64,000 nt of DNA from JAJYKC01 sp963823105 (GTDB lineage: Bacteria; Acidobacteriota; Terriglobia; Bryobacterales; Bryobacteraceae): the NCBI GenBank assembly GCA_963823105.1, contig CAWGKC010000005.1, positions 930,001 through 994,000 of the forward strand, written 5' to 3'. Numbering within the stretch: position 1 is the first letter of the stretch; every line of letters starts with the position of its first letter. The translations under genes were made by a program, and so were the position numbers. Under the pieces are notes generated by a model. The model was not told the DNA's origin. It made no database searches and was given only the letters and a program-made list of their open reading frames with translations. Below are positions 51,573 through 59,581 of the stretch, piece by piece.

Positions 51573-52271
51573 ATGAAATTTTTTCTAGGCGTGCTAATTC
51601 TCGCCACGGCGAGTGTTTATGCCGGAACGACCGTTGGGTCCGCGAACACGGGTAACTGCTACCCGTTCGCGTGCAACGATTCCGGAACTTCAACCGGTCA
51701 GTCGATCGATTATCAACAGGTTTACTCGTCTGGCAGTTTTTCGGGGACCACGTCGTTCAGCGCACTGACGTTTTTCGATAGCTACATCATCTCGCAGGGA
51801 TTCGGCGGAGGGCCGATCATTCCCGGGAACTATAGCATCAACTTTTACTATTCGGCGAACCCGGTGAACGGACTCTCAGCGTCCAGCCCCGGCGCGAACG
51901 AAGGGGCGTTCATTGGCTCTTTCGGCGACTTCAACGTCACTTCGCCCATCAACTTCAATCCATCGTATACGTTCAATGGAAACAGCCTGACTTACAATCC
52001 GCTCGATGGCAACCTTCTCATGGACATCATCGTGAAGAATCAGGCTAACATTCCGAACGGTTCGGGGAACGGTTACATGGACGCCGATAGTTCGGGTAGC
52101 GCAACGAGCCGGGCTTACTTCCTCAGCAACGGCATCGCCGCCGCCGATTCGAATGGCTTAGTCACCGAGTTCAGCGGTGGCAGCACCGGCACTCCGGAGC
52201 CTGCCTCCTTTGCGCTGGTCGGCCTTGGACTGTTGGGAGCCGCGCTCGCCCGGCGCAAGTCCGCCAGATAA
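51573..52271 (+). CDS. PEP-CTERM sorting domain protein
   Basis: A 232-residue exported protein. Signal peptide MKFFLGVLILATASVYA; a Ser/Gly/Asn-rich middle with few charges; and a C-terminal PEP-CTERM tripartite signal: TPEPASFALVGLGLLGAALARRKSAR-type Pro-Glu-Pro, hydrophobic helix and basic tail. Such proteins are processed by an exosortase and are usually linked to exopolysaccharide; no exosortase gene is in this window. A strong GGAGGAG precedes ATG 51573. Confidence 0.88.
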   Translation: MKFFLGVLILATASVYAGTTVGSANTGNCYPFACNDSGTSTGQSIDYQQVYSSGSFSGTTSFSALTFFDSYIISQGFGGGPIIPGNYSINFYYSANPVNGLSASSPGANEGAFIGSFGDFNVTSPINFNPSYTFNGNSLTYNPLDGNLLMDIIVKNQANIPNGSGNGYMDADSSGSATSRAYFLSNGIAAADSNGLVTEFSGGSTGTPEPASFALVGLGLLGAALARRKSAR

Positions 52272-52315
52272 TCCTCTGTCACTCGCTTCCAGCGACAGCA
52301 CGTCGTTTTGAATCG

Positions 52316-52354
52316 AACCCCGCTCGCCGTTCCGATGGCTGGCGGGGTTTTTTT
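52316..52354 (+). terminator. Rho-independent terminator after PEP-CTERM gene
   Basis: A GC-rich inverted repeat, with left arm AACCCGC and right arm GCGGGGTT (one bulged G) and an internal CGCC/GGCG pair, followed directly by a run of Ts. It lies 45-80 bases after the PEP-CTERM stop and faces the convergent DUF3455 gene. Confidence 0.7.
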
Positions 52355-52393
52355 GACAAAGGCGCAACATTTTCGGACTTCCGAATTGGCGCA

Positions 52394-52903
52394 CTACGGC
52401 GCGGCGTAAAACTCATACTCCGCCGCGTAACTAACGCGCGCCGTCTGTCCCACATGCCCAGCGTCGCAGCCTCCCGCGGGCGCCGCGCCGCCTTTCGTCA
52501 TCAGGCGGCGGATCGTGTCCACGCCGCCCATCGCGCCATCGCCCTCATGCGACGCCGCCTTTAGTAACAGCCATGGAATCGAATGCCCGTCGGGCGCGTC
52601 CGCCTTCGACAATAATTGCCCGGTCACCTTGCTTCCGTCTTCGGCCTGCCACGCGGGACCGGCGAAGTGTTTGCCGATCCGTTTCCCGTCTTTGTCGTAG
52701 AGCACCGCCTCCGGCGCGACGAACGCCCATCGAAACTGGTCCTTCGACGCGCGGCACTCGTAGATCTGCACGCCTTTGCCTTCGGCGCGAAAGAGCAACT
52801 TCGTCCCATCCACCGGACGCGGCCCATATTCCCGCTCGTCCGCTACCGCGCCGATCGCGACCGAACCCAGCGCCATCACCAACCCGATTCGTCCCATCGT
52901 CAT
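52394..52903 (-). CDS. DUF3455 secreted protein
   Basis: A 169-residue exported protein: signal peptide MTMGRIGLVMALGSVAIGAVA, then GTKLLFRAEGKGVQIYECRA and FRWAFVAPEAVLYDKDGKRIG with HFAGPAWQ, the DUF3455 pattern. Two cysteines (ECRA, GGCDAG) may pair. The ATG overlaps the stop of the S9 peptidase gene (ATGA), so it is the last gene of that operon. Function unknown. Confidence 0.85.
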   Translation of the reverse strand: MTMGRIGLVMALGSVAIGAVADEREYGPRPVDGTKLLFRAEGKGVQIYECRASKDQFRWAFVAPEAVLYDKDGKRIGKHFAGPAWQAEDGSKVTGQLLSKADAPDGHSIPWLLLKAASHEGDGAMGGVDTIRRLMTKGGAAPAGGCDAGHVGQTARVSYAAEYEFYAAP

Positions 52904-54945
52904 TTCCCCGCCTTCGTCCACTCACCCAGCCAATCGAGCACGGTCTGGTACCACAGCGCGGCGTTTTGCGGCTTCTGCACCCAGTGCCCTTCGTCGGGAT
53001 AAACCACCAGCTTGGACGGGACGCCCTGCATCTTTAGCGCGGTGAATAGTTGCAGGCTCTGCGTATACGGCACGCGGAAATCCAGCTCGCCGGTGATCAC
53101 CAGCGTCGGCGTTTTGAAGTCCTTCACATAGTTACTCGGCGACCATTTCTCGTAAATGTCCACGCTGTCCCACGGCATCCCGTGAAACTCCCAGATCGGG
53201 AACCACAGCTCCTCGGTCGCCCCGGCCATGCTGCGCAGGTCGTAAACGCCGGCGTGCGACACCAGCGCCTTGAACCGCTGCGTGTGCCCTAAAATCCAAT
53301 CCACCATGTAGCCGCCGTAGGACCCGCCAGCCGCGGCCATCCGCTCGCCGTCGACATAGGGCAATTGCGCCACGGAATCGGCCACCGCCATGATGTCGTC
53401 GTAGGCCTTCCCGCCCCAGTCGGCCTGGATTTCCTCGGTGTATTTCTGGCCATAGCCGGTCGACCCGCGCGGATTCGGCATGACGACGACATAGCCCGCT
53501 CCGGCGAAAACCTGCGCGTTCCAACGGTATGTCCACTCCTCGCCCCACGCCCCCTCCGGCCCGCCGTGAATGAGGAAAAGCGCCGGATACTTTTTCCGCG
53601 CGTCGAACCCCGGCGGCTTCACGAGAAAGCTATGCACCTTCGCTCCGTCCGGCGCATCGACGGTCAATTCCTCATAAGGCGTCAGCGCATACTGCGCCAG
53701 CAGCGCGTCGTTCATCTTCGTCAGGGCGGCCGGCGCGCCTCCCGCCGACGACACGCCGTAAATCTCGGCCGGCTTCGATCCGCTCTCCTCGCTATAGACC
53801 ATCGTCTTGCCGTCGCCGGATAACCCCACGCCGCTAATGCTGCCCTGGCCGCTGGCGATCACCTGCGACGCCCCGCCGGTGACGGGGATGATGCGGATCG
53901 CCTTCCGCCCACGGTCTTCCGCCGTGAAGAACAACCGCGCGCTCTCCGGCGACCACGTGAACTCATCCACGGGGCGGTCCAGCGTATCCGTCAATTCGCG
54001 AACGGTCCCGGTCGCGCGCTCGTAAACCATCAAACGCCAGCGGTCGCTCTCATAGCCGGCGCGTTCCTGGCTCAAATACGCGATCCACTTCCCGTCGGGC
54101 GAGTAGAGCGGCGCAACGTCGGCGCCGGCGCTGGCGCTGATCTTCTTCGCCTCCGCCACTGGCGTGGCCGGCGCGGCGCCGGGCAATGCCACCACGTACA
54201 AATCCGAACTCGTGCTGGTGGCCGGAACCGCGTCGGCGTTCATCGAGTAACATAACTCCGCCCCGTCGGGCGAAAGCGCGTAGCCGTCCATCCCTCCGAG
54301 CGAAAACGGCGGCACGTCGCGCATGCCCGGCGTCATGTCCTTGATGCCGGTCCCATCGGCGTTCATTGCGAAGACATGCGAACGCCGCGCACCCTTCCAC
54401 TCCGTCCAGTGCCGGTATAACAGCTCGGTGTAAACCCGCGCTTTCACTTTGCCGCTCTTCTCCGCGTCCATCCGCGCCTTGTTGCAGGCATCGTCGGCGC
54501 ACTCAGGGTAAACCGCGCTGGTGAACGCCAGCTTCTTCCCATCGGAGGAAACCGTTACGCCGCCGGCGCCGGTCGCCAGCGCCGTCAATTGCCGCGCCGC
54601 GCCGCCGTCGGCGTTCATCGTCCAGATCTGATCGTCCCCGCTCCGGTTCGATACGAACACCATCGCCTTCGAATCCGGCAGCCATCGCGGCCGCGAGTTC
54701 TCCGTTCCTTCGTGAGTCAACTGCTTCGGCGCACCGCCGGAGGAGGGAACCACCCAGATCTGCGAGGGTTTGGTGTTCTCGGCGAAGTCGACGGTCTGCG
54801 CCGCGTAGGCGACCATTTTTCCATCGGGGGAAACTTGCGGGTCGCTCACGCGGACGATCTTCAACAACGCGCTTGCATCGAAAGGCAGCGTCCCGGCGGC
54901 CATCAGCGGCGCCCCCAAAAGCAGCGCCCATGCGGTTCTCGGCAT
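52900..54945 (-). CDS. S9 family serine peptidase (acylaminoacyl-peptidase type)
   Basis: A 681-residue exported peptidase. Signal peptide MPRTAWALLLGAPLMAAG; an N-terminal beta-propeller with WD40-like segments (VSDPQVSPDGKMVAYAA, NADGGAARQLT, YSPDGKWIAYLS); and a C-terminal alpha/beta-hydrolase catalytic domain with Ser in AAAGGSYGGYMVDW, Asp in ITGELDFRVPYTQS and His in YPDEGHWVQKP. It removes residues or dipeptides from short peptides in the periplasm or outside. Start at ATG 54945 chosen because the signal peptide begins there; upstream ribosome binding site is weak. Confidence 0.92.
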   Translation of the reverse strand: MPRTAWALLLGAPLMAAGTLPFDASALLKIVRVSDPQVSPDGKMVAYAAQTVDFAENTKPSQIWVVPSSGGAPKQLTHEGTENSRPRWLPDSKAMVFVSNRSGDDQIWTMNADGGAARQLTALATGAGGVTVSSDGKKLAFTSAVYPECADDACNKARMDAEKSGKVKARVYTELLYRHWTEWKGARRSHVFAMNADGTGIKDMTPGMRDVPPFSLGGMDGYALSPDGAELCYSMNADAVPATSTSSDLYVVALPGAAPATPVAEAKKISASAGADVAPLYSPDGKWIAYLSQERAGYESDRWRLMVYERATGTVRELTDTLDRPVDEFTWSPESARLFFTAEDRGRKAIRIIPVTGGASQVIASGQGSISGVGLSGDGKTMVYSEESGSKPAEIYGVSSAGGAPAALTKMNDALLAQYALTPYEELTVDAPDGAKVHSFLVKPPGFDARKKYPALFLIHGGPEGAWGEEWTYRWNAQVFAGAGYVVVMPNPRGSTGYGQKYTEEIQADWGGKAYDDIMAVADSVAQLPYVDGERMAAAGGSYGGYMVDWILGHTQRFKALVSHAGVYDLRSMAGATEELWFPIWEFHGMPWDSVDIYEKWSPSNYVKDFKTPTLVITGELDFRVPYTQSLQLFTALKMQGVPSKLVVYPDEGHWVQKPQNAALWYQTVLDWLGEWTKAGK

Positions 54946-54973
54946 ATCTGTGATTGTAACGTCCGCCTCCGGC

Positions 54974-55915
54974 TCACGGCCGCAGCGCCTCGCGCAACGC
55001 CGCCCCGATCTCCGCCATCGCCTTTCGGGCCACCGCGCTTTGCGCCATCGCCGCCGGCAGCATGAAATTATGCACCGTGCCGAGATACCGCGTGGCCGCC
55101 ACATTCACACCCGCATCCATCAGTTTGTGGGCGAACGCCTCGCCCTCGTCGCGCAACACGTCGATCCCGGCTGTAATCACCAGCGCTGGCGGCAGGCCTC
55201 GCAAGCCGTCACTCTCCGCCCGCAAAGGCGACGCCAATGGCGACCGCCTTGTCGCTTCCTCCGGCGCGTAATGGTTCCAAAACCATTTCATCGCCTCGTC
55301 CGTCAAAGGATAGCCGCGCGCGAACTGGCGGTAGCTCCCGGTGTCGCACGCCGCGTCCGTCACCGGACAAATCAGCGTCTGCTGCCGGATCGCCGGGCCT
55401 CCCCGCCGTTTCGCCAGCATCGCCACCACCGCCGCCATCCCTCCGCCCGCGCTGTCGCCCACCAACGCCATCCGCGTCCCGTCGATTCCTAATTCGCCGC
55501 CGCGCGCCGCAACATACTTCGCCGCCGCGTAGCATTGCTCCAGCGCCACGGGAAACCGCACTTCCGGCGACAGCGAGAAATCGACATACACAACCGCCGC
55601 CTCGCTCTGGTAGGCCAGCTCCTTCACGAACCGGTCGTGCGCCGTCTTGTTTCCCAACACCCATCCGCCGCCGTGAAAATACATCGCCGCCGGCAAGCCG
55701 CGCTTTCCCTCCGGCCGCGCGATCCGCACCGGAACGCCATCGAGAACCGCGTCCTCCGTCGTCACTGCGCGAGTCGAAGGCGCCGCCGTCATCGCCGCCG
55801 TAAAGTTCGCCCGCGCCTGCTCTACCGTCAGTTCGTACACCGGCGGCAACCCCTGCCGCGCCACCGCCTGGATCCACGCCAGCGTCTCCGGTTCGACCGC
55901 CTGAAACGGATTCAT
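54974..55915 (-). CDS. HSL-family alpha/beta hydrolase (esterase/lipase)
   Basis: A 313-residue cytoplasmic esterase of the hormone-sensitive-lipase family. Oxyanion-hole motif MYFHGGGWVLG, nucleophile elbow VGDSAGGGMAAV, the Asp in VITAGIDVLRDEGE and His in YLGTVHNFM are all seen. It overlaps the DUF1003 stop by ATGA and stands 28 bases before the S9 peptidase. Substrate is probably a short-chain ester. Confidence 0.9.
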   Translation of the reverse strand: MNPFQAVEPETLAWIQAVARQGLPPVYELTVEQARANFTAAMTAAPSTRAVTTEDAVLDGVPVRIARPEGKRGLPAAMYFHGGGWVLGNKTAHDRFVKELAYQSEAAVVYVDFSLSPEVRFPVALEQCYAAAKYVAARGGELGIDGTRMALVGDSAGGGMAAVVAMLAKRRGGPAIRQQTLICPVTDAACDTGSYRQFARGYPLTDEAMKWFWNHYAPEEATRRSPLASPLRAESDGLRGLPPALVITAGIDVLRDEGEAFAHKLMDAGVNVAATRYLGTVHNFMLPAAMAQSAVARKAMAEIGAALREALRP

Positions 55916-56464
55916 TTCATCTCCGCCAGCCGTTGAATTTCCTTCATGATCTCCTCGATCGACGTCTTCCTCGTCAAATCGCTCCTCTCCTCGGCCGCCG
56001 GCATTTCAATCTTCAATTGCCGGCAGATCGCCTCCACCAACCGTAAGGTGTGCGTCGTCTCCTGCTCCGTCAACAGATTCACCTGAAACTCCAGCCGAGC
56101 CCATTGTTCGTCCCGGAACGACATCCGGTTTTGCTGGATCATGACGAACGTCGACAGGAAGATCGCCTCCAGCGACACCGCCAGGTTGAGCACCATATAC
56201 GGAAACGGATCGAACGGCTTCGACATGCGGAATCAACCCGGTATTCAAGACCATCCAGACCAGAAAAATCGTTGCGTGCAGGACCACGAAGCGGATATTG
56301 CCGCAAAATTTCGCGATGGCCTCCGACAGCCGTTCACTCACCGTCCGGCTGACGAAGTGGGCGCGGTCCAGCTTGGCCGCCAACCGAAGGTTTTTCCGGA
56401 TCGTCGGTCCGGGCGTGGAAGGAGGTGCTTTGTCCATCGATTCCAGTGTCGCCCAATCTTGCAT
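55912..56464 (-). CDS. DUF1003 membrane protein, one frameshift
   Basis: A membrane protein of about 183 residues. A soluble N-terminal part leads into RTVSERLSEAIAKFCGNIRF, a first transmembrane helix with WMVLNTGLIP, then KPFDPFPYMVLNLAVSLEAI with FLSTFVMIQQNRM, and a helical cytoplasmic tail (EEIMKEIQRLAEMK), exactly the DUF1003 plan. An extra base at about 56226-56230 splits the loop between the two helices. The start is ATG 56464 or ATG 56437. The function is unknown. It heads the operon with the esterase and peptidase. Confidence 0.82.
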
Positions 56465-56476
56465 TACAATCGTCGC

Positions 56477-57139
56477 TTGACCAGCGTCCTTCTCTCCTGG
56501 AGCAGCGGCAAGGACAGCGCCTGGGCGTTGCATCTGCTTCGTCAACGTCCGGATATCCGTGTCGCCGCGCTGGTCACCTCCTTCAACACCTCCGCCAATC
56601 GCGTGGCCATGCACGCCGTCCGGCGCTCGTTAGTCGAAGCGCAGGCGAATCTCACCGGTCTCCCGCTCTGGGCCGTGGAACTCCCCGCCCCTTGCTCCAA
56701 CGCCGAATACGAAGACCGGATGCGCGCCGTCTGGCAGCGCGCCTCGGCAGAGTCGATCGACGCCGTGGCCTTTGGAGACCTCTTCCTTCAGGACGTCCGC
56801 GATTATCGCGAACGCCAACTGCAAGGGACGGGCCTCGCGCCGCTTTTCCCGCTGTGGCGGCTTCCCACTCCGCAACTGGCCCGCGAGACGATCGCCGCCG
56901 GCGTCAAAGCCAAGATCACCTGCGTCGACCCCGCCAAACTGCCCAAATCCTTCGCCGGCCGCGAGTACGATCTCCCTCTGCTCGAAGCGCTCCCGCCCGC
57001 GATCGACCCGTGCGGCGAAAACGGCGAGTTCCACACTTTCGTCTACGAATCGCCCGTCTTCACCAACCCCCTCCGCGTCCGAAGCGGAGAAGTCATCGAG
57101 CGCGACGGCTTCGTCTTCGCCGACGTGCTGCCTGAGTAA
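56477..57139 (+). CDS. PP-loop ATPase, diphthine-ammonia-ligase-like
   Basis: A 220-residue adenine-nucleotide alpha-hydrolase. The PP-loop is LSWSSGKDSAWALHLL near the N-terminus; then ALVTSFNTSANRVAMHA, DAVAFGDLFLQDVRDYRE, and a C-terminal CGENGEFHTFVYESP. Archaeal/eukaryotic relatives finish diphthamide; bacterial ones are of unknown role and probably adenylate a substrate before amide formation. The only plausible start is TTG 56477. It diverges from the DUF1003 gene across a few bases and is directly upstream of the fibre-gene array. Confidence 0.82.
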   Translation: MTSVLLSWSSGKDSAWALHLLRQRPDIRVAALVTSFNTSANRVAMHAVRRSLVEAQANLTGLPLWAVELPAPCSNAEYEDRMRAVWQRASAESIDAVAFGDLFLQDVRDYRERQLQGTGLAPLFPLWRLPTPQLARETIAAGVKAKITCVDPAKLPKSFAGREYDLPLLEALPPAIDPCGENGEFHTFVYESPVFTNPLRVRSGEVIERDGFVFADVLPE

Positions 57140-57154
57140 CCGCTTCTAACATAG

Positions 57155-57286
57155 GTACTGGTACGGCTCCGCGCCAGCACTGGAACCGTGTTGGGAAAAA
57201 TCGTGTGAGAAAAGGATCGACCGGTGGAGATGGCGTATATACTCGTGAGTAACTTTGGAAGCCGGGTCTTCCACCACACGAAGGAG
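57155..57286 (+). promoter_or_regulatory. Conserved leader of fibre gene 1
   Basis: GTACTGGTAC at 57155-57164, GGAACC at 57182-57187, AAGGATC at about 57212-57218, TATATACT at 57236-57243, hairpin TGGAAGCCGGGTCTTCCA at 57256-57273, and AAGGAG at 57281-57286. All elements recur in the same order before the other two fibre genes. The TATACT box looks like a -10; the hairpin would lie in the 5' untranslated region, just before the ribosome binding site, which is 11 bases from the ATG. Confidence 0.65.
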
Positions 57287-57297
57287 CGTATTCAGTT

Positions 57298-59289
57298 ATG
57301 TCTAATCCATCTGTATTTGTCGTTACCTGTCTCGCCGGTCTTCTGGCACTTACTCAAGCGCATGCTCAAACCGAGCCGCAAACCGCCGGGTCCGCCGCCG
57401 CGGTCGACCGCCAACCGGTCTCCGAGACGCCGCAGGGGGCGGTGCCGCGTTTGATCCGCTTCAGCGGGGCCGTCAACGCAGCGGAGGTCAAGCCCGGAGC
57501 GCCCATGGGGATCGAGTTCGCCATTTACAAAGACGAGAGCGGCGGGGTCGCCTTGTGGTCCGAAATCCAGAACGTCGAGGCCGACGCCAGCGGCCATTTC
57601 ACCGTGCTCCTTGGCGCGACCAAGAACGGCGGTGTGCCGCCCGATGCGCTGGGGATCGGGGAATCGCGGTGGGTCGGCGTCACTCCGTCCGGAGGCACCG
57701 CGCAGCCGCGCGTGCGCTTGGTGAGCGTGCCATATGCGCTGCGCGCGGAGGAAGCTCTACGCATCGCGGGCGCTCCGGCCAGCGATTTCGTGCGCAAAGC
57801 GGACTTGACGGACTCGGTCCGCGAGGCGATGCGAGCGGCGAAGCCGGGCGCCGCCGCCGGGCAGGACGCGCAAGCCGCGCCGAGCGGGCCGACTACCTTC
57901 GCCGGCAACACCGCCAACCAGATCGTGCTGGTCCAACAATCCGGCGCGGGGAAGGCGATTGTGGCGAAAGCGCCCACCGGCATTGGGACGTCGTCTACCG
58001 GCGGAACCGCGGGTGTTTACGGAAGCGCGGGGGCGCCGAAGGGCATCGGAGTGCAAGGAGTCGCCACCTCCACCACCGGCGGCGCATCCATCGGCGTATC
58101 GGGAATCGCCGCCAGCTCGGCGGGAACGGGAGTCTCGGGACAGGGATCGGCTTTCGGCGTCACCGGCACCGCGGCGAACGCCGGCGGCGTCGGCGTCAAA
58201 GGCACGTCCACCGATGTTACCGACATCACTGGCAGCGACTTCGGCGTGCAGGGGATCGCGAACGATTCGACCGGGGCCGGGGTGAACGGGACGAACAAAG
58301 CTCTCACGGGACCCAGCGTCGGCGTATCCGGCTCTTCCTCAAGTCCCAATGGCATTGGGGTTAGTGGTTTTAACCGCGCAACGAGCGGGCCAAGCGTCGG
58401 AGTTCTTGGCGCCTCCATCAGCCCCAACGGCTATGGGACGCAAGGCTCCTCTCCAAATGTGGCGCTCGCGGGATTCAATCAGAGCTGCAACAGCAATGGT
58501 TGTACTTTAGCTACCGGAATTGGGGGTCAGTTTTTTACGGGAATCGGAGGCACTCTTTTGCAAGGCCTTTCCGGACCGAACTTCAACTCGCTAACCTCGG
58601 TATTTAACATCGACAGCACCGGGAAGGCCTTCTTCAATGGCGGCGTTTCGAGCACGATCAATAATCCGTCGAACAATGTCATTGTCGGCACCAACAATGC
58701 GACTTCCGGCACCGCCGCCCCGCTGGTCGGAATCACTTATAGTCCCAGCGCCGCGGGCATAGCGGGATATGACTATTCCACCTCCGGAGGCGGTGGAATC
58801 TACGGGGAGAGCCATAGCGCCAGCGGAGCTGGGATTACCGGCGCAAACTTCGGCGGGGGCTTGGCGGGATCTTTCTCCGGCGGCGTCAATGTCAACGGAA
58901 ACCTGAATGTGACGGGCACGATTACGGCGGGCACCAAGGACTTCCGAATCGACGATCCTCTCGATCCCAGCCGCAAGTACCTCTTCCACGCTTCCATCGA
59001 GTCGTCGGAGATGACGAACATTTACAGCGGCAACGTGGTCCTGAACCGGAGAGGCGAGGCCGTCGTGGAACTTCCCGAATGGTTCGAGGCGCTAAATGGC
59101 GATTTCCGTTATCAGCTCACCACGATTGGCCGGGCCGCTCCGGTCTATATTGCCCAGGAGATCCGGAATCGGCGCTTCAAGATCGCGGGTGGCCGCGCGG
59201 ACATGAAGGTGTCCTGGCAAGTCACCGGCGTCCGCCACGACCCTTGGGCGCTGGCCCATCCGCTGCAAGTGGAAGCGGAAAAGCCGTAA
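57298..59289 (+). CDS. Secreted glycine-rich fibre-like protein, paralogue 1
   Basis: A 663-residue exported protein. Signal peptide MSNPSVFVVTCLAGLLALTQ ending AHA-Q; an N-terminal domain (residues ~35-175) with VPRLIRFSGAVNAAEVKPG, FAIYKDESGGVALWSEIQ, VSVPYALRAEEALRIAGAPA; a long Gly/Ser/Thr-rich middle with GVxG-type short repeats (GIGVQGVATSTT, GVSGIAASSAGTG, FGVTGTAANAG); and a C-terminal domain (NVTGTITAGTKDFRID, SIESSEMTNIYSGNV, ELPEWFEALNGDFRYQL, WQVTGVRHDPWALAHP). The repeats suggest a beta-roll or beta-helix stalk. No membrane anchor follows, so it is probably released or held by partners. First of three tandem paralogues. Confidence 0.78.
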   Translation: MSNPSVFVVTCLAGLLALTQAHAQTEPQTAGSAAAVDRQPVSETPQGAVPRLIRFSGAVNAAEVKPGAPMGIEFAIYKDESGGVALWSEIQNVEADASGHFTVLLGATKNGGVPPDALGIGESRWVGVTPSGGTAQPRVRLVSVPYALRAEEALRIAGAPASDFVRKADLTDSVREAMRAAKPGAAAGQDAQAAPSGPTTFAGNTANQIVLVQQSGAGKAIVAKAPTGIGTSSTGGTAGVYGSAGAPKGIGVQGVATSTTGGASIGVSGIAASSAGTGVSGQGSAFGVTGTAANAGGVGVKGTSTDVTDITGSDFGVQGIANDSTGAGVNGTNKALTGPSVGVSGSSSSPNGIGVSGFNRATSGPSVGVLGASISPNGYGTQGSSPNVALAGFNQSCNSNGCTLATGIGGQFFTGIGGTLLQGLSGPNFNSLTSVFNIDSTGKAFFNGGVSSTINNPSNNVIVGTNNATSGTAAPLVGITYSPSAAGIAGYDYSTSGGGGIYGESHSASGAGITGANFGGGLAGSFSGGVNVNGNLNVTGTITAGTKDFRIDDPLDPSRKYLFHASIESSEMTNIYSGNVVLNRRGEAVVELPEWFEALNGDFRYQLTTIGRAAPVYIAQEIRNRRFKIAGGRADMKVSWQVTGVRHDPWALAHPLQVEAEKP

Positions 59290-59292
59290 CAC

Positions 59293-59418
59293 GAGCGCAG
59301 GTTCGATCTTCCGCCGCTCGCCGGTCCTTCTGCGGCAATCGAAACATGCGGTGAAAACGGCGAGGTCCACAGCTTCAGCTACGAATCCAATGTCTTCGCC
59401 GGCGTGCGGGGCGAATAA
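59293..59418 (+). pseudogene. PP-loop ATPase C-terminal remnant between fibre genes 1 and 2
   Basis: A 41-codon frame without a start that reads ERRFDLPPLAGPSAAIETCG, then ENGEVHSFSYESNVFAGVRG and E before a stop. It lines up with EYDLPLLEALPPAIDPCGENG and EFHTFVYESPVF in the intact ATPase at 56477. The PP-loop half is absent, so it is a scrap of a related but not identical ATPase gene. Confidence 0.7.
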
Positions 59419-59433
59419 CCCCGCCTAACATAG

Positions 59434-59570
59434 GTACTGGTACCGCTCCCTTAACGCACTGGAACCGTGCTAGGAAGAAAATCGCCGCGGAGAAGGATCG
59501 GGCGGTGGAAGTGGCGTATATACTCTTTGGATAAGTTTGGAAGCTGGGGCTTCCATCACACCTAAAGGAG
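59434..59570 (+). promoter_or_regulatory. Conserved leader of fibre gene 2
   Basis: GTACTGGTAC at 59434-59443, GGAACC at 59461-59466, AAGGATC near 59493, TATATACT at 59517-59524 and hairpin TGGAAGCTGGGGCTTCCA at 59538-59555, then AAAGGAG ending about 59570. The arms of the hairpin are longer than in copy 1 (GGAAGC pairing with GCTTCC), while the spacing to the ATG is kept. Confidence 0.65.
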
Positions 59571-59581
59571 TGTATTCAGTT

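Noticed and set aside
56141..56476. Extended N-terminus for the PP-loop ATPase
   Set aside because: The upstream codons are antisense to the DUF1003 gene and the PP-loop should be near the N-terminus, so TTG 56477 is the better start.
57182..57210. GGAACC read as an ECF sigma -35 element with a CGT-like -10 about 16 bases on
   Set aside because: GGAACC is conserved in all three leaders but the would-be -10 is not, while the TATACT box further down is; kept only as a conserved element.
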